Assembly (NCBI RefSeq): GCF_000238295.3
Contig: NZ_AHCD03000020.1
Location: 434,001-498,000, forward strand
Length of the DNA: 64,000 bases
Source: Pseudoalteromonas rubra
GTDB taxonomy: Bacteria > Pseudomonadota > Gammaproteobacteria > Enterobacterales > Alteromonadaceae
Direction of reading: 5' to 3'
The notes below the pieces were generated by a model. The model saw nothing but the letters and a program-made list of their open reading frames with translations. It was not told the origin of the DNA and did not search any database. How positions within the stretch are numbered: the first letter of the stretch is position 1; every line of letters begins with the position of its first letter. This document shows, piece by piece, positions 16,837 through 26,714 of this stretch. The position numbers and the translations under genes were made by a program.

Positions 16837-19800
16837 ATGTTGATCCTACGTGGTGCACCTGCACTTTCTGATTTCAAAGTTCAAAAAATCCTTAAAAGCT
16901 GTAACGATGCGCAATTGCCAGTGACTGGTGTGTATGCCGAGTTCATGCATTTTGCTGATCTGACAGCGGAACTTTCTGAGTCTGAACTGGACAAGCTGAG
17001 CAAGCTTTTAAAGTACGGCCCGACCATTGCCGAACATGCGCCTGAAGGAACCCTGATTTTAGTCACGCCGCGAATTGGTACGATTTCGCCTTGGGCATCG
17101 AAAGCCACTGACATCGCCAACAATTGTGGTTTGGATAAAGTACACCGCGTAGAGCGTGGTATTGCCTACTATGTCGAGGGCGCGCTGAGTGCAGAGCAGA
17201 TCGATGAGGTAGCCAAGCTTTTACATGATCGCATGACAGAGTCGGTACATAGCTCGCTGGAAGATGCCGGTCAGCTATTCCGCGTTGAAGAGCCGCGCCC
17301 AATGTCATCGGTAGACATTCTTGGCGGTGGCCGTGAAGCGCTTGCGACTGCAAACGTTGAGCAAGGCTTTGCGCTGGCGGATGACGAAATTGATTACCTG
17401 GTAGAAAATTTCCAAAAGCTAGGGCGTAACCCGAACGACATCGAGCTATTCATGTTCGCACAGGCGAACTCTGAGCACTGTCGTCATAAAATTTTCAACG
17501 CCGATTGGACAATCGACGGTGAACAGCAGCCTAAGTCGCTGTTCAAAATGATCAAAAACACATACGAAACGCACCCTGAAAATGTATTGTCTGCGTATAA
17601 AGATAACGCAGCGGTAATGAAAGGCTCAAAAGCAGGTCGTTTCTTCCCGAATAAAGAGGGGGAGTACAGCTACAATCAGGAAAACATTGAAATCCTGATG
17701 AAGGTTGAAACCCACAACCACCCAACCGCGATTGCCCCTTTCTCTGGTGCATCAACGGGTTCAGGTGGTGAAATTCGCGACGAAGGCGCTACTGGCCGCG
17801 GCTCTAAGCCAAAAGCAGGCCTGGTTGGTTTTACGGTATCTAACTTGCGTATCCCTGGCTTCGAGCAGCCGTGGGAAAGCAATTTCGGCAAGCCAGGTCG
17901 CATTGTTAATGCACTCGACATCATGATCGATGGTCCTCTGGGTGGTGCGGCGTTCAATAACGAATTTGGTCGTCCTAATCTGCTTGGTTACTTCCGTACT
18001 TACGAAGAAAAAGTGAACAGCCACAATGGTGAAGAAGTACGTGGTTACCACAAGCCAATTATGCTGGCAGGTGGCCTGGGTAACATCCGTACTGAGCATG
18101 TTCAAAAAGGTGAAATCCCTGTCGGTGCTAAGCTAGTTGCACTGGGCGGCCCTGCGATGAACATCGGTCTGGGTGGTGGTGCTGCATCATCAATGGCATC
18201 GGGTCAGTCAAATGAAGACTTGGACTTTGCGTCTGTACAACGTGAAAACCCTGAAATGGAACGTCGTTGTCAGGAAGTGATCGACAAGTGTTGGCAGCTG
18301 GGCGACGAGAACCCCATCGCGTTTATTCACGATGTGGGCGCGGGCGGTCTTTCAAACGCATTCCCTGAGCTGGTAGATGACGGTGGCCGTGGTGGTAAAT
18401 TCCAGCTACGTAACATCCCGAACGATGAGCCGGGCATGGCACCACACGAGATTTGGTGTAACGAATCTCAGGAGCGTTATGTACTGGCCGTAGCCGCTGA
18501 AGACTTTGACCGTTTTGAAGCCATCTGTCAGCGTGAGCGCGCGCAGTACGCAGTGATCGGTGAAGCAACTGAAGAGCGTCACCTAACGGTTGCAGATAGC
18601 CACTTCGACAACAACCCTGTGGATCTTCCGCTTGAAGTCCTGCTTGGTAAAGCGCCTAAGATGCACCGTGACGTTGAGTCAAAGAAAGTTGAAGGTCAAG
18701 CCCTTAACACTGACAGCATCAACGTTGAGGAAGCCGCTAAACGTTTACTTCGTCTACCAACTATCGCTGAGAAAACATTCCTTATCACCATTGGTGACCG
18801 TACGGTGACAGGTCTGGTGGCCCGTGACCAAATGGTTGGCCCCTGGCAGGTACCAGTAGCAAACTGTGCTGTAACAGCAGCTGCGTTTGATACTTACCAC
18901 GGTGAAGCAATGTCAATGGGTGAACGCACACCTGCGGCACTTCTAAACTACGGTGCTTCTGCACGTTTAGCAGTAGCAGAAGCGCTCACTAACATTGCTG
19001 GTGCAAACATTGGTGGTCTTGAGAATATCAAGTTATCAGCAAACTGGATGGCAGCAGCAGGTCACCCAGGTGAAGACGCAGGTCTTTACGAAGCGGTTAA
19101 AGCCGTAGGTGAAGAGTTGTGTCCGGCGTTGGGTCTAACGATCCCGGTTGGCAAAGACTCAATGTCGATGAAAACCACGTGGCAAGACAAAGGTGAAGAC
19201 AAAGCGGTAACAGCACCACTTTCTCTGATCATCACTGCGTTTGGCCGTGTTGAAGACATTCGTAAAACGGTAACGCCTCAGCTTCGTACTGACAAAGGCG
19301 ATTCAAGCCTGATCTTAGTTGATTTAGGTGCAGGTCAAAACCGTATGGGTGCATCAAGCCTTGCACAGGTTTACAAGCAGCTTGGTGATAAGACGCCTGA
19401 CGTAGATAGCCCAGAGCTATTAAAAGGTTTCTACAACGCGATGCAGGCTCTTGTCGCGGATGAGAAGCTACTTGCTTACCACGACCGTTCAGACGGTGGT
19501 TTATTCACAACTGTCGCTGAAATGGCATTCGCAGGTCGCACCGGTGTCACGGTAAATCTTGATAGCCTGATAGGTTCTGACATCGAAGCGCTTTATAACG
19601 AAGAGCTGGGTGCAGTAATTCAGGTTCGCAATGACGACCTTGCAGCAGTTGAAGCAATTCTTGCTGATAATGGCCTTGCAACAATCAGCCACACTATCGG
19701 TGCACTAAACACAGAAGACAAAGTAATCTTCAACCGTGGCGGTGAAGCCGTACTGGCAAATACACGTACTGAACTACGTACTATTTGGGCTGAAACCACA

Positions 19801-20721
19801 TATAAGATGCAGGCACTTCGTGACAACCCTGAGTGTGCTAAGCAAGAATTTGATGCTAAGTTTGACGAAACAGATCCAGGTCTGAACGTTAAACTAAGCT
19901 TTGACTTAAATGAAGACGTTGCAGCACCTTACATCGCAACAGGTGCTAAGCCTAAGATGGCCATCTTGCGTGAGCAAGGCGTTAACTCACACGTTGAAAT
20001 GGCCGCCGCATTTAACCGTGCAGGTTTTGCAGCAGTAGACGTACACATGAGTGACATCCTTGAAGGTCGCTTAACACTAGAAGAGTTTAAAGGTCTTGTA
20101 GCGTGTGGTGGTTTCTCTTACGGTGACGTACTGGGTGCGGGTGAAGGCTGGGCTAAGTCAATTCTATTCAATGATATGGCACGCGATCAGTTCCAAACCT
20201 TCTTTGAACGTCAAGATACGTTCAGTTTAGGTGTGTGTAACGGTTGTCAGATGTTATCAACTCTGAAAGAGCTTATTCCAGGCACTGAGCACTGGCCACG
20301 TTTTGTAACTAACAAGTCAGAGCGTTTTGAAGCACGCTTCAGCCTTGTAGAAGTACAAGAAAGCCCGTCAGTATTCTTCCAGGGTATGGCTGGTTCTCGT
20401 ATGCCAATCGCAGTCTCACACGGTGAAGGCCATGCTGAGTTTGCCAACGACGCAGCAGTAAAAGCGGCGCTTGAGTCTGGCACAGTAGCCGTTCAGTACG
20501 TGGATAACTTTGGTAAGCCGACTACGCAATACCCGAACAACCCGAATGGTTCACCAGAGGGTATTACCGGTATTACATCAACTGATGGTCGTGCAACAGT
20601 TATGATGCCACACCCAGAGCGTGTATTCCGTGCCGTAGCGAACTCTTGGCACCCGGATGAGTGGAAAGAGGACAGCCCTTGGATGCGCATGTTCCGTAAC
20701 GCACGTAAGAATATCGGCTAA
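16837..20721 (+). CDS. purL: phosphoribosylformylglycinamidine synthase
   Basis: Large single-chain FGAM synthase, 1294 residues from ATG 16837; the ATG at 16825 adds four residues. Position 16837 is preferred because homologues start near MLILRG and the length then matches E. coli PurL (1295). It converts FGAR plus glutamine to FGAM in de novo purine synthesis. Visible parts are the PurS-like N-terminus, the linker with FAQANSEHCRHKIF, two AIRS-like halves (KVETHNHPTAI and GASTGSGGEIRD; the second half with DRSDGGLFTTVAEMAFAG) and the C-terminal glutaminase (GVCNGCQMLS, nucleophile Cys, then the HGEGHAEF and PHPERVFRAV ends). The leucine codons change from CTG-dominated in the 5' half to CTT/TTA/CTA-dominated in the 3' half. 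It is ended by the terminator at 20738. Confidence 0.97.
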   Translation: MLILRGAPALSDFKVQKILKSCNDAQLPVTGVYAEFMHFADLTAELSESELDKLSKLLKYGPTIAEHAPEGTLILVTPRIGTISPWASKATDIANNCGLDKVHRVERGIAYYVEGALSAEQIDEVAKLLHDRMTESVHSSLEDAGQLFRVEEPRPMSSVDILGGGREALATANVEQGFALADDEIDYLVENFQKLGRNPNDIELFMFAQANSEHCRHKIFNADWTIDGEQQPKSLFKMIKNTYETHPENVLSAYKDNAAVMKGSKAGRFFPNKEGEYSYNQENIEILMKVETHNHPTAIAPFSGASTGSGGEIRDEGATGRGSKPKAGLVGFTVSNLRIPGFEQPWESNFGKPGRIVNALDIMIDGPLGGAAFNNEFGRPNLLGYFRTYEEKVNSHNGEEVRGYHKPIMLAGGLGNIRTEHVQKGEIPVGAKLVALGGPAMNIGLGGGAASSMASGQSNEDLDFASVQRENPEMERRCQEVIDKCWQLGDENPIAFIHDVGAGGLSNAFPELVDDGGRGGKFQLRNIPNDEPGMAPHEIWCNESQERYVLAVAAEDFDRFEAICQRERAQYAVIGEATEERHLTVADSHFDNNPVDLPLEVLLGKAPKMHRDVESKKVEGQALNTDSINVEEAAKRLLRLPTIAEKTFLITIGDRTVTGLVARDQMVGPWQVPVANCAVTAAAFDTYHGEAMSMGERTPAALLNYGASARLAVAEALTNIAGANIGGLENIKLSANWMAAAGHPGEDAGLYEAVKAVGEELCPALGLTIPVGKDSMSMKTTWQDKGEDKAVTAPLSLIITAFGRVEDIRKTVTPQLRTDKGDSSLILVDLGAGQNRMGASSLAQVYKQLGDKTPDVDSPELLKGFYNAMQALVADEKLLAYHDRSDGGLFTTVAEMAFAGRTGVTVNLDSLIGSDIEALYNEELGAVIQVRNDDLAAVEAILADNGLATISHTIGALNTEDKVIFNRGGEAVLANTRTELRTIWAETTYKMQALRDNPECAKQEFDAKFDETDPGLNVKLSFDLNEDVAAPYIATGAKPKMAILREQGVNSHVEMAAAFNRAGFAAVDVHMSDILEGRLTLEEFKGLVACGGFSYGDVLGAGEGWAKSILFNDMARDQFQTFFERQDTFSLGVCNGCQMLSTLKELIPGTEHWPRFVTNKSERFEARFSLVEVQESPSVFFQGMAGSRMPIAVSHGEGHAEFANDAAVKAALESGTVAVQYVDNFGKPTTQYPNNPNGSPEGITGITSTDGRATVMMPHPERVFRAVANSWHPDEWKEDSPWMRMFRNARKNIG

Positions 20722-20737
20722 TTGTTTAGCTTGTTTG

Positions 20738-20764
20738 AAAAAGGTCACTTCGGTGGCCTTTTTT
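20738..20764 (+). terminator. intrinsic terminator after purL
   Basis: Stem AAAAAGGTCAC with its complement across a TTCG tetraloop (one G-T pair) followed by six T. It lies between purL and the coiled-coil gene and argues against reading that gene from 20722. Confidence 0.9.
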
Positions 20765-20925
20765 ATTGCCTGTCACATCATTGTGTTCATGGTTTGGTAT
20801 TATTCATGCCGTATACTTTCTCTCCTCAAGTATTCTATGTAAATACCGATACAATGGTTGAATTAGAGGTACCTCCAGGCGCAGAGCGACGCCTACAGAC
20901 CAATAATGACAGTCAAGGAGTGAGT

Positions 20926-21468
20926 ATGGACATACAAGTACACCCAGGTAGTGCTTCTGTAAGCAAGTCGGTATCGCATGCGCAAGTGCGCAATAACAGC
21001 GATAGAGCGTCTGAATCTAAGGTCAGTGTGGATATGCAGAATCGTGACGAGATTGATACGGTCCCTCCCTTACTGTCACAAGAGCTGGATGAAGAGGCGG
21101 GTCAGTACAAAGAAGACAACCCGGTATTCAAAGAGGACTACGAGGAACTGGAAAAAGCCATGGCATTGATCCAGGCGTTTATCCGTAAGCTACAGGCACA
21201 GCTCAGTAAGCTCATGCAATCTGTGCAACAGCGCCGTCTTCAGGTGCAGGAGCACGAAGAAGCAGAAGTGTTATCGGATGCGGTGCTCGTTGAGCACATT
21301 GGTTTGAAGCAATATCGTGACAGTGCTAAAGTGGATGAAATTGCACTGCTGGAACAGCAGCTCTCTGAATACAAGCAACTCGAAGCCGATATCCGCGTCA
21401 ATATGATTAAAATGATCCTCGCTGAGCGTGAGAGGCTCGAAGAGCTCAAGCGCAAAGGCAAGCTGTAA
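20926..21468 (+). CDS. coiled-coil protein of unknown function
   Basis: 180 residues from ATG 20926, chosen for its strong AGGAG 5 nt upstream; an open frame extends back to 20722 but crosses the purL terminator. The first 60 residues are polar and probably disordered. Residues about 75-110 (EDYEELEKAMALIQAFIRKLQAQLSK) and 145-178 (LEQQLSEYKQLEADI ... LAERERLEELKRK) have heptad-like Leu/Ile/Met spacing typical of coiled coils. There is no signal peptide or membrane segment. No family was recognised. It lies upstream of, but about 135 bp away from, the ydbH operon. Confidence 0.7.
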   Translation: MDIQVHPGSASVSKSVSHAQVRNNSDRASESKVSVDMQNRDEIDTVPPLLSQELDEEAGQYKEDNPVFKEDYEELEKAMALIQAFIRKLQAQLSKLMQSVQQRRLQVQEHEEAEVLSDAVLVEHIGLKQYRDSAKVDEIALLEQQLSEYKQLEADIRVNMIKMILAERERLEELKRKGKL

Positions 21469-21603
21469 ATCCGTTAGCTGATGACATAATGGCCTATTTG
21501 TAAGAGGTTTTTGCGAACTTAACATCTTCTTACTTGGGCAAACATTACATCGTCAGTAAGATCCCTTACACTTAAGCCAGTTTTCATTGAATACCAGGTA
21601 CCG

Positions 21604-24195
21604 ATGCGGCGCTTTTTTCTTATTCTGCTATTTGCTCTGTTTACATTAGGGATCACGGTCTATTATTTTCGCGTGCCACTGACGCTGACGATTGGTAAAC
21701 AAATACTAACCGAGGAGCAGGGCTTGCTTGAATGTCTGGATTGGTCCGTAGACAGTTGGGACAGACTTGCCGTCGAGCGTATGTGCTGGCGCAGTGAAGC
21801 CGTATCCGTTGAGCTCCGCGATGCTACCTTTGATGGCGACCACTTCCAGGTGGGGAGCATGAGGGTGGTTCATCAGCAAACTCAGACGGATAACAACACT
21901 CAGGTGACCTATGCGCCTGCACCTTTACAGCTTGATTTACCTGAAGGCATGCCCACGGTTGAGGTTGAGGCGCTCACTGTATCCAGTCCATTATTGCCTG
22001 AACCGCTGAATTTGAGCGTTAAGCAAACCGATGATTTTGCTTTTACCATTAACGGGGATGTCGAGGCCGACGTTGCCCTGAGTGATACCAAGCTGCGTGC
22101 GGCACTGAGGCTATCGAGTCCGGCTGTACAGATGTTTTTGCGTGAGGCGAAACTCCCTGTGAGTGTGTCTGCACTCACTGGCAAAGTTGAAGCCGAGTTC
22201 AACGGTCAGGCTATCAGCGCTGATATCCAGTTACAGAGCACATTGAACTATGCTTTACCTCAGTGCCAGCCCGAGATCCAGGTCAAGGGTGTGATTACGG
22301 GGCAATGGGACTTTACAGACGAGCGCGCAACGCTGGATTTGCGTCAGCTGCCTGTTGACTTGGCCGTCGCTGAGTGCCAAGCGTTGCTGGCTGAGCTGCC
22401 AGCAGACTGGAAAAACAGCATCTGGTCCGGGCACTGGCAGGCACGTATATCGGAGCCCGTTACACTTACCACACAGGCCCTTACACTGCCGCTTTTGAGC
22501 GTGCAGGATGTTGCACATGTTAGTACATTCACCCTGAGTGAGTTTGTCTATCAGCTGCCTACACAGCAGATGCAGGGCAAACTGATGGTGTCGCATCACA
22601 GTGAGGCATTTCAGTTGCTGGATGCGCAAGTCGATTTTTTGCTGGCAGGGACACAACTGGAAAGTCAGGGCATGGTGACTTTTGAGGTTGCGCAGGCACC
22701 AGAGGAGCTCCCCATCGACTGGCAGGCATTGAACATGCGCAGTGACTTTTCATTACAGGGCAAAGTGACCGAACAGTTGATGCTCAATGTCACAGCAAAA
22801 CCACAGGCTCAATCTGTAGCGACGGAAGCAATGATGCTAGACAATTTGACTACCTCTGTGTCAGCTCAGGCTCTCATCGCAATGAGCGAGCGCCGTGACA
22901 CAGCGCAACAGGTGCCGTTTGAGCAGTTACAATGGCAGCTCGACGCTGAGGTAGAGCGATATCAGATCAGTGGGGTGCAGGGGCGCAATCTGATAATGGC
23001 AGGCCATGGTGAAATTGATGACTCGCTGGTGGTTAATGTAAACGCTGATATTCGGGTTGGTTCGTTTAAACGCGAGGACGTGCGAGGTAAAGAACTACAT
23101 CAGCAGCTGACATTTAGTGGTACATTACGACCTGAGGGGCCTGTTGGCAAACTCAATGGTCGCTCAACTATAGAGCTGGTGGCTCATCCGCAGTTGGTAC
23201 TTAGAGAAGTTGCAATACGCAGCGAAGGCGACATCGAAGGTACTGAACAGCTGGCACTGACTCATTTATTGACCCATGATAACCTTGAATTACAGCTTAC
23301 GCACCGCGTTGAAGCCGGGCTGATGCCCTTTACGTTGACGTTGGCCGAGCATGGCCTGGGGGCGATTCAGTCTGTGGCCAGCCAGTTTGTGCCTAAACTC
23401 AAAGTAGAGCAGGGCCTGATCAATGCCAGTGTATCGGGTGAATTATCACGCCAGGCTTTTGACTTTGAAATTAGCTTGGATGATGCCTCGTTTTTGTATG
23501 AGCACCACTATGTGTCTGGACTGAATTTGCCTTTGAAGGGGCAGTGGCATTCGGGATCGCTCATGATAGAGCCTGCACCCATGAGTATCACCGAGGTACG
23601 CTCTGGCCCCGTATTGACAGACGTGCGCGGCCAGATAACCTCAGATAATAATTTGCCCGTGCTACGCCAGTTTAGCGCCAAGGTGTTCAGCGGTCAGCTT
23701 GCGGCTGAGCAGGTCTTACTGGATAAGCAAGATCAGGAAATTTTGGTGACGGCCAGCGACCTGGATTTGATGCTGATTTCAGAGGCTGGTCGTGAGTCTG
23801 GGGTTGAGTTGCATGGCCAGGTCTCTGGCAGGCTACCGGTATTCATACGCAACGGACAGGCCGAGATCCGCGATGGCTATTTGAGTAATGTAGTAGATAG
23901 CATGTTGAAAGTAGAGGACAATGCGTCGTTTAATGCGTTAAAGTCTCAGCGCCCGGAGTTGCAGACAGTGTTCGGTGTGTTGGATGAACTGAGTATTGAA
24001 ACCTTAAGTGCTGATGTGAATATGGCACAAGATGGGCAGCTGGAGCTGGCCGTTAAAATTGCTGGAGAAAATAAACAGCAAAAGCAACCTGTGAATTTCA
24101 ATTATACGCACAGTGAGAATATTTATACCCTGTTCAGGGCGTTGCGTCTGAGTGATGAAATTACTCAGGCAGTGGAAAAAGCGTTAAATCAATAG
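21604..24195 (+). CDS. ydbH: YdbH-type intermembrane phospholipid transport protein
   Basis: 863 residues with an N-terminal membrane anchor (about 3-22, FFLILLFALFTLGITVYYF) and a long periplasmic, beta-rich body. YdbH is one of three AsmA-like bridge proteins (with TamB and YhdP) that move glycerophospholipids from inner to outer membrane in gammaproteobacteria. The C-terminal third has the conserved features around LKGQWHSGSLMIEPAPM, FSAKVFSGQLAAEQV and the final GYLSNVVDSML / NFNYTHSENIYTLFRALR. It is the first gene of an operon with ynbE and ydbL, the same order as in E. coli; that order makes the assignment firm. Confidence 0.92.
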   Translation: MRRFFLILLFALFTLGITVYYFRVPLTLTIGKQILTEEQGLLECLDWSVDSWDRLAVERMCWRSEAVSVELRDATFDGDHFQVGSMRVVHQQTQTDNNTQVTYAPAPLQLDLPEGMPTVEVEALTVSSPLLPEPLNLSVKQTDDFAFTINGDVEADVALSDTKLRAALRLSSPAVQMFLREAKLPVSVSALTGKVEAEFNGQAISADIQLQSTLNYALPQCQPEIQVKGVITGQWDFTDERATLDLRQLPVDLAVAECQALLAELPADWKNSIWSGHWQARISEPVTLTTQALTLPLLSVQDVAHVSTFTLSEFVYQLPTQQMQGKLMVSHHSEAFQLLDAQVDFLLAGTQLESQGMVTFEVAQAPEELPIDWQALNMRSDFSLQGKVTEQLMLNVTAKPQAQSVATEAMMLDNLTTSVSAQALIAMSERRDTAQQVPFEQLQWQLDAEVERYQISGVQGRNLIMAGHGEIDDSLVVNVNADIRVGSFKREDVRGKELHQQLTFSGTLRPEGPVGKLNGRSTIELVAHPQLVLREVAIRSEGDIEGTEQLALTHLLTHDNLELQLTHRVEAGLMPFTLTLAEHGLGAIQSVASQFVPKLKVEQGLINASVSGELSRQAFDFEISLDDASFLYEHHYVSGLNLPLKGQWHSGSLMIEPAPMSITEVRSGPVLTDVRGQITSDNNLPVLRQFSAKVFSGQLAAEQVLLDKQDQEILVTASDLDLMLISEAGRESGVELHGQVSGRLPVFIRNGQAEIRDGYLSNVVDSMLKVEDNASFNALKSQRPELQTVFGVLDELSIETLSADVNMAQDGQLELAVKIAGENKQQKQPVNFNYTHSENIYTLFRALRLSDEITQAVEKALNQ

Positions 24196-24207
24196 GAGCA
24201 ACTCAGC

Positions 24208-24387
24208 ATGAAATGGATGCTAACTTTGGTGTTTGCTTGTTTGGTATCGGCTTGTACACATAAAGTGCAGGTAGAAACCAAAGAGCCTATCACCATCAAC
24301 TTAAACGTCAAAGTTGACCACGAGATACGTGTTAAGGTCGACAAAGAGCTGGACGATCTGTTCAGCGATGACAGTGAATTATTCTAA
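24208..24387 (+). CDS. ynbE: YnbE-family outer-membrane lipoprotein
   Basis: 59 residues. Lipobox LVSAC puts the modified Cys at 16, followed by a short acidic mature part (KEPITINLNVKVDHEIRVK, DDLFSDDSELF). YnbE is the outer-membrane partner of YdbH and is thought to add beta-strands to complete the intermembrane bridge. The gene is 12 bp after ydbH, has an AGGAG Shine-Dalgarno and is followed closely by ydbL. It is too short for many gene callers. Confidence 0.92.
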   Translation: MKWMLTLVFACLVSACTHKVQVETKEPITINLNVKVDHEIRVKVDKELDDLFSDDSELF

Positions 24388-24398
24388 GGAGCCAGATC

Positions 24399-24719
24399 AT
24401 GAACGCATCTAAGTTACTGACTACGATTGCCGCCGCTTGTATGAGTTTTTCGGTATTTGCCATTACCCTGGATGATGCTAAGTCGCAGGGCTTAGTAGGT
24501 GAGACCGCAGCGGGTTATCTGGGCGTGATCAAGGGCAGCAGTGAAGTGAAAAAGCTGGTGAAAGAAGTAAACAGTAAACGCAAGGCTAAGTACCAGCAAC
24601 TTGCTAAGAAAAATGGCATTAGTCTGAGCCAGGTTGAAGCCATGGCAGCCAAGAAAACATTTGCGAAAACCGCACCGGGCCATTTCGTGAAAGTCGATGG
24701 CAAGTGGGTTAAAAAATAG
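24399..24719 (+). CDS. ydbL: YdbL-family (DUF1318) periplasmic protein
   Basis: 106 residues with a signal peptide (MNASKLLTTIAAACMSFSVFA). The DUF1318 core follows, with LDDAKSQGLVGETAAGYLG, VKEVNSKRKAKYQQLAKKN and the C-terminal GHFVKVDGKWVKK. YdbL modulates the YdbH-YnbE interaction in E. coli. It is the third gene of the ydbH-ynbE-ydbL operon, with GGAG before the ATG. Confidence 0.95.
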   Translation: MNASKLLTTIAAACMSFSVFAITLDDAKSQGLVGETAAGYLGVIKGSSEVKKLVKEVNSKRKAKYQQLAKKNGISLSQVEAMAAKKTFAKTAPGHFVKVDGKWVKK

Positions 24720-24725
24720 CGTTCA

Positions 24726-24743
24726 GGGCGGAGTTCTCCGCCC
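24726..24743. terminator. hairpin between convergent ydbL and DUF1415 gene
   Basis: Perfect 7-bp stem GGGCGGA / TCCGCCC with a 4-nt loop. There is no T run on the plus strand; on the minus strand six T follow about 10 nt later. It is probably a shared transcription end. Confidence 0.55.
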
Positions 24744-24749
24744 GGACAG

Positions 24750-25295
24750 TTAATCTGTTTGCTGGCACTGACGTAACAGTTGTTGCCAGAAGGCCGCGCC
24801 TTTTCGGCGTGCGAGCTTGATGTTGTTATCCGGAATAGATTCTGGATCATCATAACTTTCCAGGGCCTCAGCCATACTGGCTTCGCGAATGACATGTAAA
24901 GCAGGGTAAGGCGCTCGGTTTGTGTAGTTGGCTGGATCATCTTGCTCTGAATCTGCAAAAACGTAATCCGGGTGGAAATTGGCAAGCTGGAAGGTGCCTT
25001 CATAGCCTTGGGCAACTAACAGTGCGTTTGCCAGGTCTACCAAATCTAAAAACGCATCAAAATCTGTGAAACCTTGGGTAAAGATGAGTAAGCTGGTTTC
25101 GCGCTTTGGTGTTTCCGTCAGAGCCTGACACTCATCCAGCATATCCATCACGGCATCTTCCGCTTTTTGTGATTCGCAGACTCGGTAGTGGATCGCGTTT
25201 TGTTCCACTTCTTTGCGAGCAAACGGGCAGAAGTTGTATTTGACAATCACTGAGCTGACCCAGTTTTGCATCGCTTGGACGGCAATATGGTGCAT
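24750..25295 (-). CDS. DUF1415 family protein
   Basis: 181 residues matching DUF1415, a family with no assigned activity. Recognisable blocks are NWVSSVIVKYNFCPFARKE near the N-terminus (a conserved Cys-Pro-Phe) and FHPDYVFADSEQDDPANYT followed by NRAPYPALHVIREASM. It is probably a soluble cytoplasmic protein. The gene starts one base after the stop of waaA, so it is likely co-transcribed with it. Confidence 0.9.
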   Translation of the reverse strand: MHHIAVQAMQNWVSSVIVKYNFCPFARKEVEQNAIHYRVCESQKAEDAVMDMLDECQALTETPKRETSLLIFTQGFTDFDAFLDLVDLANALLVAQGYEGTFQLANFHPDYVFADSEQDDPANYTNRAPYPALHVIREASMAEALESYDDPESIPDNNIKLARRKGAAFWQQLLRQCQQTD

Positions 25296-26576
25296 TTATT
25301 TTCCCAAAAGAGAGTTGATCATAGTAATACTGCGTACAATGGCACCCTGGTTGCGTGCCAGACACGCTTTTGCATGTGTGCCCAATTCTATTGCGCTTTG
25401 CTGTGAGCGCAGGTAAACCAATAAAGTATCAGCCAGCGCTTGCTGATCCGCCACCTCAATGGCACCGTGCAGCGCAAACAGTTCAGGGTATATATGGGCA
25501 AAATTATAGGTATGTGGTCCGGTCAGCACACCGACCGAACAGGCCGCTGCTTCAAGCGGGTTGTGCCCGCCCCGTTCAATCAGGCTGCCGCCAATGAAGG
25601 CGATTTGTCCACATCCGTATAACCACTTAAGTTCGCCTAATGTGTCTGCCAGCAAGACCTGTGATGACGGCGTGTAATCCTGGCTACGACGGCTGTAGCT
25701 GAGTGCCCGCGCTTCAATTAAAGCGGCAACTTTATCGAATTGTTCTGGGTGTCTGGGCGCAATGATCAACAGTGCATCGCTTTGGTGGGCCAGTAACTGC
25801 TGATGGGCCGTTAACACTTGTTCATGCTCTGTGGGATGGGTAGAGCCGGCAACCCACACTGGTCGCGTGCCGAGCTGTGCTTTTATTGCCTCAATCTTGC
25901 CTTGCTGAACGTTATCCAGGGCAATATCAAATTTGATAGAGCCCGTTACGGTGACTTTGTCTGGTGCCAGTCCCAGTTTAATAAAACGCTCGGCATCTTC
26001 CTGGTTGTGGCTGGCCAGCATAGAGATTTGCTGCATTAAAAAACGGCTCAGGGAAGCCACTTTTTGATATCCTGTGAGTGACTTTTCGGACAGGCGGGCA
26101 TTGATGACGGCGACCGAGCAGTGTGCCTTATTGGCGTAATAAAACAGGTTCGGCCACAGCTCAGTTTCCAGTACTAATAATATTCTCGGCCTGAGTTGTC
26201 TGATGAAGCGCCGTGCTGCAAAAGCAAAATCAACGGGTAAATAGCAAATCGTGATAGCTCGTTCGCTGTTGCCAAAGAGTTGATTCAGCTGCTCGCGACC
26301 TGTTGGCGTGTTGCAGGTAAGCACAAAGGGGGCATCAGGATGTGCTTCTAGCAGTGCTTTTATGAGGGGCGCAGCAGCCAGTACTTCTCCCACCGAAGCG
26401 CAGTGGATAACCACGGCCTGCTTTGCAGCCGCTGTAGGGACAAAGCCAAATCGCTCGCAAAAATGCGCTTTATACAGGGGGTTCTTTTTTCCTCTGATAA
26501 CGTACAGGTACAGTACGATGAATGGACATAAAATCAGCAGCAGCAGGGAGTATAAACGTCTAATCATGACAGCCAT
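25296..26576 (-). CDS. waaA: 3-deoxy-D-manno-octulosonic acid (Kdo) transferase
   Basis: 426 residues, the usual WaaA/KdtA size. An N-terminal membrane anchor (about 6-24) precedes two Rossmann-like GT-B domains. It transfers Kdo from CMP-Kdo to lipid IVA at the cytoplasmic face of the inner membrane. Visible motifs are ERFGFVP near residue 40 with the catalytic Glu, HCASVGE, ETELWPNLFYYA, NARLSEKS and C-terminal GGHNPLEAAACSVGVLTGPH with the family's HNPLE. Start alternatives are ATG 26576 and 26567. It begins the LPS core block. Confidence 0.96.
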   Translation of the reverse strand: MAVMIRRLYSLLLLILCPFIVLYLYVIRGKKNPLYKAHFCERFGFVPTAAAKQAVVIHCASVGEVLAAAPLIKALLEAHPDAPFVLTCNTPTGREQLNQLFGNSERAITICYLPVDFAFAARRFIRQLRPRILLVLETELWPNLFYYANKAHCSVAVINARLSEKSLTGYQKVASLSRFLMQQISMLASHNQEDAERFIKLGLAPDKVTVTGSIKFDIALDNVQQGKIEAIKAQLGTRPVWVAGSTHPTEHEQVLTAHQQLLAHQSDALLIIAPRHPEQFDKVAALIEARALSYSRRSQDYTPSSQVLLADTLGELKWLYGCGQIAFIGGSLIERGGHNPLEAAACSVGVLTGPHTYNFAHIYPELFALHGAIEVADQQALADTLLVYLRSQQSAIELGTHAKACLARNQGAIVRSITMINSLLGK

Positions 26577-26714
26577 CAGTATAAAAAACGCTTATTTTAA
26601 CTTGTCCGCCTGAAAAAGCGATAACACACGTACAAATTATCACAGTTGTTGAGGTGCTCAGCGGACGGGAATTTGCTAGGATCGGGCAAAATCTCCAATT
26701 TTAAAGGTTTTAAG

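Noticed and set aside
20722..20925. N-terminal extension of the coiled-coil protein from 20722
   Set aside because: It would read through the purL terminator hairpin; AGGAG before ATG 20926 gives a better start.
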